From positions 372,001-436,000 of the forward strand of contig JAHBVL010000001.1 in the NCBI GenBank assembly GCA_019637585.1: a stretch of 64,000 nucleotides of DNA, in the 5' to 3' direction. Within the stretch, counting starts at the first letter, position 1. Every line of letters starts with the position of its first letter. Below, in pieces: positions 1-8,850 of this stretch. Both the position numbers and the translations under genes were made by a program. Source of the DNA: Thermomicrobiales bacterium (GTDB taxonomy: Bacteria > Chloroflexota > Chloroflexia > Thermomicrobiales > UBA6265). The notes beneath the pieces were generated by a model that did no database searches, had not been told where the DNA came from, and saw only the letters and a list, made by a program, of their open reading frames with translations.

Positions 1-2510
1 CGCTGCGCTACTACCAGCAGCGCAAACGGGAATTCGGGGCCATCGATTTCGGCGACCAGATCCTCATGGCTTGCGAGCTGCTGGCCCGGGAGGATGTGGC
101 GGAGGTGATCGGGAACCGGTACCGGTTCGTGATGGTCGATGAGTATCAGGACACCAACTACGCCCAGAGTGTGATGGTTCGGCGGATCACCGGTGGGCGG
201 CACGCCAATGTCTGCGTTGTCGGCGATCCGAACCAGGCAATCTACGCGTTTCGGGGCGCTGCTCCCGACAATCTCGATCGGTTCGTGGCCACCGACTTCC
301 CTGGCGCCGCCACCCTGCCCCTGAGCGACAACTACCGCTCGACCCAGGAGATTCTCGATCTGGCAAACAGCATTTGGCAGGGAGAGGAGGACGCTGCCTT
401 CCGGGGCAACCTCCGGTCGGCCACCAATGCCCGGGGACCGCGGCCCCTGCTGGTGGAAGCCGAGCACCTGAACGATGAGCTGGCGTTCATCGCCCGGACG
501 ATGCTCGATCTGCACAAAGCAGGACGAGCCTGGAACGAGATCGCGGTCATCGCCCGTAAGGGAAACGCAAAACGGCAGGTTTTCGAAACCCTGCGCCGAT
601 GGGGTATCCCGGCCGAGATCGTGGGCGGGCAGTCGCTCTACGAAACGCCGGAAGTGCGCGAGATCATCTCCTGGCTGCGGGCCATCGGCGATCCGGGTCA
701 CGATGTTGCCTTTGCCTGGCTCCTCCTGTCCGAACGCTGTGGCATGGACGAGCAGATGCTCTACGAGATATCCCAGCAGCGGCGGGGCGGCGAATCGCTG
801 CAGGAAGCGGCTCGTCGCATGGTGGGGGAGGAGACAGCGCCGGCGGAGCTGACCAGCCTCGTTTTCACCCTCTCCCATCTCGTGCAGCGGAGCTACGCCG
901 GGCTGGAACCCCTGATCGCCGCGATCACCGGTCTGCGGGAAGGAGCAACAGACGCTCTCGAAGCAGAGAATATCGACCGCTTCACGGATGTCGTCTACGA
1001 ATTCGCCAGCAGCCGTCTCGGTTCGCCCGATCTGCAGAATCTGCTGGCGTTCATCGACCTGATGCTCGAAGCGGGACCGGAAGAAGAAGCAGCCACCGAA
1101 TTCGATCCGGGCGAGTCGCGGGGTGTGACGGTCATCACTGCGCATGCGGCCAAGGGATTGCAGTGGCCGGTTGTTTTTGTGCCCTGTGCGAACAGACATG
1201 ACTTCTACAACCGGGGCACAAAGCGCCCGATCGTGCTGCCGCTGGAGTTGTCGCACGCCGAACCGGGGAAACCGGAGCGTTACACCTACTCCCGGGACAA
1301 AAAGGGAAACACCGCCTACAGCAAAGCAATCGAAGCATGGCGAGCGGAGCAGGCCCGAAACGAAGAGTATCGAACCCTCTACGTCGCCCTGACCCGCGCA
1401 GAGTCTGAGTTGTTCGTGTCGTGGGCAAACATGCACCCGGCCCGCCTGGATCCCACCAAAATCCATCCCGCTCTGGAAAACGTGGGCGACCTCGTCCAGC
1501 ACCAGACCGCCCCACCGGCGGCGTCTGTTCGAGCACCGGTGACCCTTGGATCGATCGCGCCGCAGCTTTTGGAGCGACTGGCTCCCTCCCTCTGGCAATC
1601 ATCCAGCCAACGGGAGGAGCTCGCCGCGGTGGCCCGGGAGTTCGATTTGGGCGAGGCGGAGCTGTTCGCCGCTTGGGATCAGTTCGTCGCGGCTCGCGAT
1701 CTGATGGTTCAGCAGCTGGCCGAGTTCGATCTGGCGCCGGAACCGGCCGGGGAGCGACCTGAACAGGATGGGTTGTTTTTCATCTCGTTCAGTCAACTGG
1801 AGAGCTGGAGCCGCTGCCCTCACCTCTACTATCTGCGCTATGTTCGCCGGCTGCCGGGAGAACCAAAGCGCTGGGCCACGCAGTTCGGCTCCGATCTGCA
1901 TGCCGCCATCGCCGCTGAAGCCGAGCGCCGGCTGATTGGGCTGCCCACCACCGCTGACGAGCTGCGGGCGGCGGTCGTTCCTTCGTCTTCGGCCAAACCC
2001 GACCGAACGGCAATCGACGCTGTCGACGCCTACCTTCGTTCCGTGGATGCCTCCGCCGAGGTGCTGCTGGTCGAGCAGCCATTCACATTGCGGTTCGGTG
2101 ATGTCGCCATCTCCGGCGTCATCGACCGCGTGCATCGCCTCCCCGATGGGACGACGGAAGTGGTCGACTACAAATCGAACAAGGTGGCGGCCACGAGAGA
2201 GCAGATCCGCAATGGTCTGCAGCTGCCCATCTATCTGATGGCGTGTCAGGAGCTTTTCCCGGAGATCGACCCCAAACCAGCGCGGGCGGTGCTCTTCAAT
2301 CTCCGGCACAACCTGCGTACGGTGGTCGAATGGACGCCTGAAGAGCTGGCGACGATCCGGGAGCGGATCGTTGGCGCCGCGTCAGCGATGCGCCGGGCCG
2401 ATCCGGAAAGGCATTCGGCATCCGCCGATCGATGCAAGTGGTGCGACTACCGGTTCAACTGTCGCTTCACCGCCTATGCCGACGGGTACCGCTACCAGAG
2501 CAGCACCTAG
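1..2510 (+). CDS. UvrD/PcrA-type helicase fused to RecB-like nuclease (5' truncated)
   Basis: The reading frame is open from base 3, so the N-terminus with Walker A lies outside the window. Numbering from the first in-window Met (base 66), SF1A helicase motifs follow in order: DEYQDTN (about 25-31), GDPNQAIYAFRG (about 53-64), DNYRST, TAHAAKGLQWPVVF, and EEYRTLYVALTRAE. From about residue 570 a PD-(D/E)XK nuclease domain follows, with GVIDR, VVDYKS and a QLPIY motif. A Cys in SWSRCP plus CKWC-x5-C near 790-799 would hold an AddB/Cas4-like Fe-S cluster. It probably unwinds and resects DNA ends in repair. The 3' end overlaps the convergent acylphosphatase gene by 4 bp. Confidence 0.93.
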   Translation, partial: LRYYQQRKREFGAIDFGDQILMACELLAREDVAEVIGNRYRFVMVDEYQDTNYAQSVMVRRITGGRHANVCVVGDPNQAIYAFRGAAPDNLDRFVATDFPGAATLPLSDNYRSTQEILDLANSIWQGEEDAAFRGNLRSATNARGPRPLLVEAEHLNDELAFIARTMLDLHKAGRAWNEIAVIARKGNAKRQVFETLRRWGIPAEIVGGQSLYETPEVREIISWLRAIGDPGHDVAFAWLLLSERCGMDEQMLYEISQQRRGGESLQEAARRMVGEETAPAELTSLVFTLSHLVQRSYAGLEPLIAAITGLREGATDALEAENIDRFTDVVYEFASSRLGSPDLQNLLAFIDLMLEAGPEEEAATEFDPGESRGVTVITAHAAKGLQWPVVFVPCANRHDFYNRGTKRPIVLPLELSHAEPGKPERYTYSRDKKGNTAYSKAIEAWRAEQARNEEYRTLYVALTRAESELFVSWANMHPARLDPTKIHPALENVGDLVQHQTAPPAASVRAPVTLGSIAPQLLERLAPSLWQSSSQREELAAVAREFDLGEAELFAAWDQFVAARDLMVQQLAEFDLAPEPAGERPEQDGLFFISFSQLESWSRCPHLYYLRYVRRLPGEPKRWATQFGSDLHAAIAAEAERRLIGLPTTADELRAAVVPSSSAKPDRTAIDAVDAYLRSVDASAEVLLVEQPFTLRFGDVAISGVIDRVHRLPDGTTEVVDYKSNKVAATREQIRNGLQLPIYLMACQELFPEIDPKPARAVLFNLRHNLRTVVEWTPEELATIRERIVGAASAMRRADPERHSASADRCKWCDYRFNCRFTAYADGYRYQSST

Positions 2511-2776
2511 TAGATCTCGAACCCCTTGTACCCCACCAGATCGCCATCCTGGACTTCGAAGCGATCGACAACTGAGCGGGGCGGTCCTTTTTCGCACCAG
2601 GCGATGAAAGCGGCCATGTCTTCTTCCGTGCCCTCGGCTTCGATCCAGACCGATTCATCGGGCATGTTGCGAGCAAAGCCGGTGATGTTCAGGCGCACCG
2701 CTTCTCTCTGGGCGGCCCGGCGATAGTTCACACCCTGCACGCGTCCAAAGACTCTCAAGACTGCACGGCGTTTCAT
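2507..2776 (-). CDS. acyP: Acylphosphatase
   Basis: This 89-residue protein has the usual family length. It carries the signature GRVQGVNYR, with catalytic Arg19, and TGFARNMPDESV, with catalytic Asn37. The family hydrolyses the carboxyl-phosphate bond of acylphosphates in the cytoplasm. Tyr replaces the commoner Phe in GVxFR, a tolerated change. It converges with the helicase gene and shares 4 bp with it, so there is no room for an intergenic terminator. No partner genes suggest a specific pathway. Confidence 0.93.
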   Translation of the reverse strand: MKRRAVLRVFGRVQGVNYRRAAQREAVRLNITGFARNMPDESVWIEAEGTEEDMAAFIAWCEKGPPRSVVDRFEVQDGDLVGYKGFEIY

Positions 2777-3007
2777 GTACTCCCCCTGTTCCGCTCACTC
2801 CGCGAAAGAAGGCACCATCCTCATCACCAGTGAATCCGTGCGGCGACAAATCATGACCCCACGACCGCAACAGACCGCTCCAACTGTCGGCGCTGATCGG
2901 CGGGGCAACGATTCCTTTCCAGAATGCAATCCTTCCACGTCTCATTATCGTCTATACCGTCAACTCCCCTCACCCCTGCCAGCCCCAGGGTTGCCGAATA
3001 GACGGCA

Positions 3008-4264
3008 ATGCCCCATGCTCCCGGCGTGAAACGCGCCGAAGCACACCCCACATCCCTATCCTCACGACACCGGCCTCTGCCCGGCCGGGTTACGCTGATC
3101 GTGCTCCTCGGCGGACTCAGCGCGTTCGGACCCCTTTCCCTCGATACCTACCTGCCCGGTCTGCCCGAACTTCAGGCCGACCTCGGCACCTCGACGACTC
3201 TTGCCCAGCTCACACTCAGCACCTGTCTCCTCGGTTTGGCCAGTGGCCAGATCATTGCCGGGTCGCTGAGCGACCGGTTCGGCCGGCACCGGCCCCTTCT
3301 GGCCGGACTGGCGATCTACGCCATCGCTTCGCTGGCCTGCGCAATCGCTCCTTCGATCTGGGTACTGCTCGCGGCACGCTTCATTCAGGGAGCGGCGGGT
3401 GGCGCCGGTGTGGTGATCGCGCGGGCCACGGTCCGGGACCTGCACGAAGGAACGGAAGCGGCTGTTTTCTTTTCCCGGCTGATGCTGGTCAGTGGTCTGG
3501 CGCCCATTCTGGCGCCGATCTTCGGCGGACAGCTCCTGCGGTTCACCGATTGGCGGGGCATCTTCATCGTGCTCGGTCTGATTGGCGTGATTCTCCTCGT
3601 TGCGGCGGCTCTCCTTCTGCCAGAGACATTGCCCGACGATCGCAAGCAGGTCGGGGGACTGGGCCAAACCATCTCCACGTTCGGTTCGCTGCTCTCCGAC
3701 CGGGTCTTTCTCGGTTACGCGATCACGATGGGATGCGCCGGTGCGGCGCTCTTTGGCTGGATCTCCAGCTCACCATTTGTGATCCAGGAGATTCATGGAC
3801 TCTCGGAGCAGACCTTCAGCATCATCTTCGGGACGGTCGCTGCCGGATACATCCTCTCCAGCCAGATCAACAGCCGCCTCGTCGGCAGAATCCCCCTGAC
3901 CATCCTCCTGCAGCGTGGATTGGCTGCGTTTGCGATCTGCGGCGCCATGCTCCTGGTGGCGGTGCTCCTCGATCTGCCGTTGCCCCTCTTCCTCCTGCCC
4001 CTCTACATGATGATGTGGACCATGGGATTCGTTTTCCCCAACTCGACCGCCCTGGCCCTCACCAACTACCCCCGTGCCGCCGGCAGCGCATCGGCTCTCC
4101 TGGGGCTGGCGCAGTTCACCACCGGCGCCATCGCCGCTCCGCTGGTGGGTATTGCCGGTGAGGACTCCGCGGTACCCATGGCTACGATCATCGCGTTCGC
4201 CTCAGCGTGCGCATTGCTGGCATTCACGAAGCTGTCCCGCCACGCACCCGTCGAGCACAACTGA
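3008..4264 (+). CDS. Bcr/CflA family MFS drug exporter
   Basis: The protein has 418 residues and about 12 hydrophobic segments, beginning near residue 28. The opening hydrophobic stretch contains SLDTYLPGLPEL, and loop 2-3 reads GSLSDRFGRHRPLL, which matches the MFS motif D-R-x-G-R-(R/K/H). Both are typical of the Bcr/CflA proton-driven exporters of chloramphenicol, bicyclomycin and similar compounds. The first about 27 residues are polar and unconserved in appearance, so a GTG at 3026 could be the true start. Transport substrate cannot be read from the sequence. The gene stands alone, followed by the DnaA-box region. Confidence 0.88.
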   Translation: MPHAPGVKRAEAHPTSLSSRHRPLPGRVTLIVLLGGLSAFGPLSLDTYLPGLPELQADLGTSTTLAQLTLSTCLLGLASGQIIAGSLSDRFGRHRPLLAGLAIYAIASLACAIAPSIWVLLAARFIQGAAGGAGVVIARATVRDLHEGTEAAVFFSRLMLVSGLAPILAPIFGGQLLRFTDWRGIFIVLGLIGVILLVAAALLLPETLPDDRKQVGGLGQTISTFGSLLSDRVFLGYAITMGCAGAALFGWISSSPFVIQEIHGLSEQTFSIIFGTVAAGYILSSQINSRLVGRIPLTILLQRGLAAFAICGAMLLVAVLLDLPLPLFLLPLYMMMWTMGFVFPNSTALALTNYPRAAGSASALLGLAQFTTGAIAAPLVGIAGEDSAVPMATIIAFASACALLAFTKLSRHAPVEHN

Positions 4265-4304
4265 CGATGCCAGAAGCCCCACTTCAACTGGCCCAGGACA
4301 TGTC

Positions 4305-4335
4305 CGTAGCCTCGCCATTTATGGCGCTTTCCCGC
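4305..4335 (+). repeat. Short palindromic dispersed repeat (CGCCAT-TT-ATGGCG)
   Basis: The core cgccatttatggcg is a 6-bp inverted repeat embedded in cgtagcctcgcc...ctttcccgc. A nearly identical segment occurs in the opposite orientation at about 30138-30175. It lies just after the exporter gene and may fold as a transcript-end hairpin, but no T-tract follows. Confidence 0.55.
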
Positions 4336-4528
4336 GGCGCACATCCTGGTTTCGGCCGCCGCGCCTGTTGTCCGCTGGCCGTGTCTGTGGCCGCTTCGTT
4401 CGACTACGACGACGTCAACTATCAGATGTTCAGTACTGAGTAAGAGAACCGTCGTAGTCGTAGTGGTGTGGATTCCGGGGATAACGGCAATAACGCTCCA
4501 TCCGCTGCGGAAGAGCGCGTGGATGGAG

Positions 4529-4830
4529 TGTGGACAGGGAACCGGACCCTCCCCATCGATGTGGACAACCCGCGGAGTGGCGCCCGCGGCTATCCACATT
4601 CATCCACAACTGGGTATCGATCACCCACAATGCGGCGCCGATTTATCCAGTGTATGTACAGCTATTTCTCCCCAGAATGGGTCGCTTGTCCACCAAATCG
4701 AGGTGGTTATCCACCGAAATGGTGGATAAGTCGGGTGAAACAGGTGTTCCATCGCCGAAAAGAAGATGGCGTACGAACATGGAGGCTACGGAATCTTGGT
4801 TTGTCCACAAGGGGATTACCCTGTGGACAA
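4529..4830. other. Cluster of DnaA-box-like 9-mers (candidate oriC or DnaA-binding locus)
   Basis: The 4265-4997 gap has no convincing gene but holds many TT(A/G)TCCACA-like 9-mers. TTGTCCACA is exact at 4560-4568 (minus), 4801-4809 (plus) and 4822-4830 (minus). One-mismatch or near forms are at 4529-4537 (minus), 4590-4598, 4600-4608, 4686-4694, 4707-4715 and 4721-4729 (minus); weaker ones lie at 4621 and 4643. Several pairs face each other (4707/4721 and 4801/4822). TTGTCCACA is the box preferred by high-GC bacteria. No dnaA or dnaN is adjacent and no long AT-rich tract stands out, so a DnaA-titrating locus is an alternative to an origin. Confidence 0.68.
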
Positions 4831-4997
4831 GTCCGGGCACTTCTTCCATACGCAGCCCCATCGAGTGATAGACTCCATTATGGAACAGGCGTTCGTATTC
4901 CGATGCAATAGGTCGGTATTCGACCCTGGATACGCGGCGAGATCGAAGCGTGAGGAAGACCCTCGACCCGGGAACTGCGGCGACCGAACGCCAGACG

Positions 4998-6986
4998 ATG
5001 CCTGAGCAACAGAATCCCCTAGACGATAGCTTCCATCCGGATGAGCCGCTTCGCTCAGCGGAGACGATTCGCCAGATCGCCGAACAGGGCGCAGAGGAAT
5101 CGTGGTGGGACCGGTGGCGGCTGGCTCTGGCGGCTGGCGGTTGCTGGTCGTTTCTCTTCGCTGCCCTGATCGCCCGGCACCTTCTCGATGCTCCCGAAGC
5201 GGTTGTGGTTGGACTCTTCGCCGGCGCCTACATCGCCGGTGGCACCTTCGCCGCCATTGCCGCGGTCACCGATCTGCTGCGTGGGCGGGTGAATGTCGAT
5301 CTGTTGATGGTGGTGGCCGCGCTGGGAGCTGCGATCGTCGGGCACTGGTCGGAGGGCGCGGTGCTGCTCGGGCTCTTCTCTTTGTCGACAGCGCTCGAGC
5401 AGTATGCGCTGGGCCGGACCCACCGGGCGGTCCGCTCGCTGATGGACCTCGCCCCCGAGGAAGCAACCTTGCTCGATCCGTTGGCGCCCGGCGGCGAGCG
5501 CGTTGTGCCGGTCGCCGAGCTGGTTGTCGGGAATCGGGTGCTGATCCGGCCAGGGGAACGAATTGCCGTCGATGGAGCGGTGGCCACCGGTGAATCCGCC
5601 GTCGATCAGGCCGCGATCACGGGCGAATCGGTACCAGTCGACAAGCGGTCGGGGGATTCGGTGTTCGCCGGCACGATGAACACCACCGGAGCGCTGGAAG
5701 TGATCGTCACCCGGCCACGCCAGGAAAGCGCGCTGGCCAGAATCGTCCAGATCGTCGACGACGCCCGCGAGCAGAAGAGCGAAACACAGCGATTCACCGA
5801 CCGGTTCGAAGGACGCTACACGATTGCGGTGATCGTGGGATCGGTGCTGGCGTTTCTCCTGTTCTGGCAGCTGACGGATATGACCCGCGCCGACGCGTTC
5901 TACCGGGCCATCACCCTGCTCGTGGTCGCGTCACCCTGCGCGCTGGTGATTTCCACACCCGCCTCGACGTTGTCCGGATTAGCGAATGCCGCACGGAATG
6001 GCGTGCTGTTCAAGGGAAGCGGCTATCTGGAGGATCTCGGCCAGGTGCGGACGATGGTCTTCGACAAGACCGGCACCCTCACCCTGGGAAAACCGGTGGT
6101 CACCGATGTTGTCAGCTGCGACGACGCATGGACGAACGATCGTCTTCTGGCGACAGCCGCCAGCGCTGAGCGCCTTTCCGAGCATCCGCTGGCAGTAGCG
6201 ATCACCGATGAAGCGCTGCAACGAGGGCTCCCTCTCGGGGATGCTTCGGGATTCCGCGCGGTATTGGGCAAGGGACTGGTCGCTGAGGTGAATGGGGATC
6301 AGGTCGCGGTGGGCACCAGCGAGCTCATGGCGGATCTGGGAATCGACGCGGCTCGCGCCACGCAGGCGGCCGACAGATTGCGTGCGGAAGGCAAGACGGC
6401 GATGCTCGTCGCCGTTGGCAGTGGGGTTCGGGGGGTTATCGCCGTCGCCGACACGCTGCGACCCAGCGCAGGTCAGGTCATCGCCGAGCTCAAAGCGCTC
6501 GGGGTCGAGCGCACCGTGATGCTCACTGGCGATCATGGCGCTGTGGCCCGGGCTATTGGCGATCAGGTCGGTATCGACGAGATCGAGTCGGAGCTCCTTC
6601 CGGAAGAGAAGCTGGCCAGTGTGGAGCGTCTGCTGGCCAGAGGGTCGGTGGCCATGGTGGGGGATGGCGTCAATGACGCGCCGGCGCTTGCCTCCGTCAC
6701 CGTTGGTGTGGCTATGGGTGGGGCCGGATCGGATGTCGCGCTGGAGACGGCCGATGTCGTCCTGGTCGCCGACGACCTGACCAAACTGCCCTATGCGGTT
6801 GCATTGAGCCAGCGAACCCGGCGGACGATCGTCCAGAATCTGGCATTTGCGCTTCTGGTGATCGTGGTGCTCGTCACGGCGTCGCTCACCGTCGGCATCC
6901 CCCTGCCGCTCGGCGTTGTCGGTCACGAAGGGAGCACGATCGTTGTCGTGCTGAATGGGCTGCGGTTGTTGCGAACGCCGTCCTAA
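4998..6986 (+). CDS. P1B-4 type heavy-metal-translocating ATPase
   Basis: An ATP-driven efflux pump of 662 residues from the ATG at 4998; an in-frame ATG at 4950 adds only a polar stretch. Visible motifs are TGESVPVDK (actuator domain), SPC at 312-314 in a membrane helix, DKTGTLT with the phosphorylated Asp356, the HPLA motif of P1B pumps, and GDGVNDAP. Near the C-terminus, HEGST (from His643) in the last helix together with SPC is the signature of the P1B-4 (CoaT/CtpD) group. That group exports Co2+, Fe2+ or Ni2+ rather than Cu+ or Zn2+. There is no N-terminal CxxC metal-binding domain, as is usual for P1B-4. It starts right after the DnaA-box cluster. Confidence 0.92.
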   Translation: MPEQQNPLDDSFHPDEPLRSAETIRQIAEQGAEESWWDRWRLALAAGGCWSFLFAALIARHLLDAPEAVVVGLFAGAYIAGGTFAAIAAVTDLLRGRVNVDLLMVVAALGAAIVGHWSEGAVLLGLFSLSTALEQYALGRTHRAVRSLMDLAPEEATLLDPLAPGGERVVPVAELVVGNRVLIRPGERIAVDGAVATGESAVDQAAITGESVPVDKRSGDSVFAGTMNTTGALEVIVTRPRQESALARIVQIVDDAREQKSETQRFTDRFEGRYTIAVIVGSVLAFLLFWQLTDMTRADAFYRAITLLVVASPCALVISTPASTLSGLANAARNGVLFKGSGYLEDLGQVRTMVFDKTGTLTLGKPVVTDVVSCDDAWTNDRLLATAASAERLSEHPLAVAITDEALQRGLPLGDASGFRAVLGKGLVAEVNGDQVAVGTSELMADLGIDAARATQAADRLRAEGKTAMLVAVGSGVRGVIAVADTLRPSAGQVIAELKALGVERTVMLTGDHGAVARAIGDQVGIDEIESELLPEEKLASVERLLARGSVAMVGDGVNDAPALASVTVGVAMGGAGSDVALETADVVLVADDLTKLPYAVALSQRTRRTIVQNLAFALLVIVVLVTASLTVGIPLPLGVVGHEGSTIVVVLNGLRLLRTPS

Positions 6987-7000
6987 CGCGCGACCGCGAC

Positions 7001-7043
7001 GCCGTGAACGGCGCCGCTCACGGAGCGATGCCCCCTGCGGGGG
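7001..7043. terminator. Double hairpin between convergent genes
   Basis: Two hairpins lie between the convergent ATPase and hydrolase genes: ccgtga...tcacgg (about 7002-7022) and ccccctgcggggg (7031-7043). Neither is followed by a clear T-tract, so termination is inferred from position and structure. Confidence 0.45.
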
Positions 7044-7061
7044 TCTGGACGACCGGAACAG

Positions 7062-7970
7062 TTAGAACCCCGCCATGAAGGGGGACTCGATCCCGATCAG
7101 CCCCTGTTCGAATCCCTCTGGCCAGAAGTACTCCATGATCACCCGGCCGGCGCGGCCGTTGGCGACTTCGCCCTCGGTTTCGGCGGTGAAACCGCCATCC
7201 TTGCTCCCGTCGGTCATGACGCCGTAGGCGATGATCTGGCCGCCGGGGATGCTGATGACGCCCATGTCGGCGCGGACGCCGGTGACCCCGCCGGTCTTGT
7301 TGGCGGTCCAGAAGTGTTGCGTTTCACCGAGCTCGGCGCTGTAGACATTCGAGCCAAGAAAGCGGGGAAACTGGGCTGTGTAGTGCTGCCGCTTCAGGAT
7401 GGCCAGCATCCCCGCCGACGCCTCCGAAGAGACCGCTTCTCCCGCCCCGATCATTCCCGCCAGCCGCATCAGGTCGAAGGGAGTTGACGTGGCCAGCCAT
7501 TGAGGATCGGTCACTTTCAGCGTGAAGTTGATCTTGCGATAGAGGGTCGTGCCGTCCAGCCCGATCGCCTTCATCGAGGCATTGACCGAACCGGGTCCGC
7601 CGACCAGATCGATCAGCATATTGGTGGCGGTGTTGTCGCTGACGATGATCATCAGCATCGCCAGGTCGTGAACGGTCGGTTGGAGTCCCGGCATGATGTC
7701 GCGCAGCACGCCCGACCCTTCCACGATGTCGCTGGTCTTGAGGTCGACGCGGTCATCCAGCCGGTGCGTTCCTTCGTCGATCTGGCGATAGAGTTCGTAG
7801 AGAATGGCGGTTTTGATGGTGCTGGCGGTGGGAAAGACCTCTTCGTGATCGAGGAGGAATTCCTCGCCCGTCGACAGGTTGCGAGCGGCGATGCCCATGC
7901 GTCCGGAGAATTGTGACCGGATGTGTTGCAGGCGTTCGTTGGTGCGCTCTCGCGTGGGAGCGGGCATCAT
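7062..7970 (-). CDS. Class A beta-lactamase-fold serine hydrolase
   Basis: This 302-residue protein shows the serine-hydrolase triad of motifs: S50-T-I-K53, S111-D-N113 and K225-T-G227. The order and spacing match class A beta-lactamases and related D,D-peptidases. The omega-loop ExxLN motif, with the deacylating Glu166 of true class A enzymes, is not found between SDN and KTG. No signal peptide is visible, so the protein looks cytoplasmic. A GGAC-type ribosome site (aaagga) precedes the paired ATGs. It more likely cleaves an ester or amide other than penicillins, but the substrate is unknown. Confidence 0.8.
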   Translation of the reverse strand: MMPAPTRERTNERLQHIRSQFSGRMGIAARNLSTGEEFLLDHEEVFPTASTIKTAILYELYRQIDEGTHRLDDRVDLKTSDIVEGSGVLRDIMPGLQPTVHDLAMLMIIVSDNTATNMLIDLVGGPGSVNASMKAIGLDGTTLYRKINFTLKVTDPQWLATSTPFDLMRLAGMIGAGEAVSSEASAGMLAILKRQHYTAQFPRFLGSNVYSAELGETQHFWTANKTGGVTGVRADMGVISIPGGQIIAYGVMTDGSKDGGFTAETEGEVANGRAGRVIMEYFWPEGFEQGLIGIESPFMAGF

Positions 7971-8101
7971 TGCTGTCCTTTGCCGTCAAACCGAATCGTC
8001 ATCGTTCGGCAGCATAACAAGGAAGACGGACCTGGAACATCAGTCTGTGGGCGGGTGACGGCAAACGCTACACTTGCCGGGAAGCAAGGCAGGACGATGA
8101 T

Positions 8102-8392
8102 ATGACCACCGTCACAATCGAACCCGAAAGCAAACTCGCGGAAGCGCTCAGGCAGGCGGCCAGAACCGGCGATGTCGTGATCGTTCGCGCCGGCGATGCT
8201 TCCTACACGATGAATGTCGAACCAGAGCTCACTCCCAGGGACACGCCGGAAACCTTGGCAGCACAAGGCGAGGCCTTCCGCTCCGCAGTCGATGCTGCTT
8301 TCGGCACCTGGAATGATGACTACGCCGAGGAATTCAAAGCGTATGTTCGTGAGCGCCGAAAGTCAGGCAGCCGACCGTCGGTAGAGCTTTGA
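8102..8392 (+). CDS. Putative antitoxin of a VapBC-like pair
   Basis: A 96-residue acidic-to-basic small protein that I do not recognise by family. Its stop codon overlaps the TTG start of the PIN-domain gene in the 4-base TTGA, the arrangement typical of antitoxin-toxin operons where the antitoxin comes first. The C-terminal third is rich in charged residues (EEFKAYVRERRKS), as expected for a segment that wraps a toxin. The antitoxin role is inferred from gene order only. Confidence 0.7.
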   Translation: MTTVTIEPESKLAEALRQAARTGDVVIVRAGDASYTMNVEPELTPRDTPETLAAQGEAFRSAVDAAFGTWNDDYAEEFKAYVRERRKSGSRPSVEL

Positions 8393-8805
8393 GCGAGTAT
8401 CTGGTCGACACTGACATAATCATCGAAATTCTCCGGGGCGACCTCCATGCGCGCCGGGTGCTGAACGGTTTGTCAGTGAGGAACGACAACCTCGCAGTCT
8501 CTGTGATCACTGTTGGAGAACTCTACGAGGGTGTGTTCTACGGCCGAGACTCCCAAGACGCGCTTGCGAGGCTCGACCACCTGTTGGAATCGTTCTCTGA
8601 AATCACTGAGGTAACTCGCCGTCTGGTAGAGCGGTTCGGAATCGTAAGGGGCGGCCTGTCTCGCCAGATTCGCAACCAGGTGGGTGATCTCGACTTGCTC
8701 ATCGCCGCGACCGCGCTCGAGCACGATCGCATCCTGCTCACCGGGAACGTGCGTGACTTCCAGCATGTGCCAGAGTTGCAGATTGCCAACTTCCGGGAGA
8801 TGTGA
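8389..8805 (+). CDS. PIN-domain ribonuclease toxin (VapC-like)
   Basis: A 138-residue protein beginning EYLVDTDIIIEILRGD, which places the first catalytic Asp of the PIN fold near residue 7. Further acidic residues fall at GELYEGV and QVGDLDLLIAATALEH, the canonical E and D-x-D-x-L-I-A-A positions. VapC toxins cleave tRNA or rRNA when the antitoxin is degraded. It uses a TTG start that overlaps the upstream gene stop by 4 bases, implying coupled translation. Confidence 0.88.
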   Translation: MSEYLVDTDIIIEILRGDLHARRVLNGLSVRNDNLAVSVITVGELYEGVFYGRDSQDALARLDHLLESFSEITEVTRRLVERFGIVRGGLSRQIRNQVGDLDLLIAATALEHDRILLTGNVRDFQHVPELQIANFREM

Positions 8806-8850
8806 CGCACTCGTCGTCTGGATGGGGAAGCCAGACAAGAAGGGGAGATC

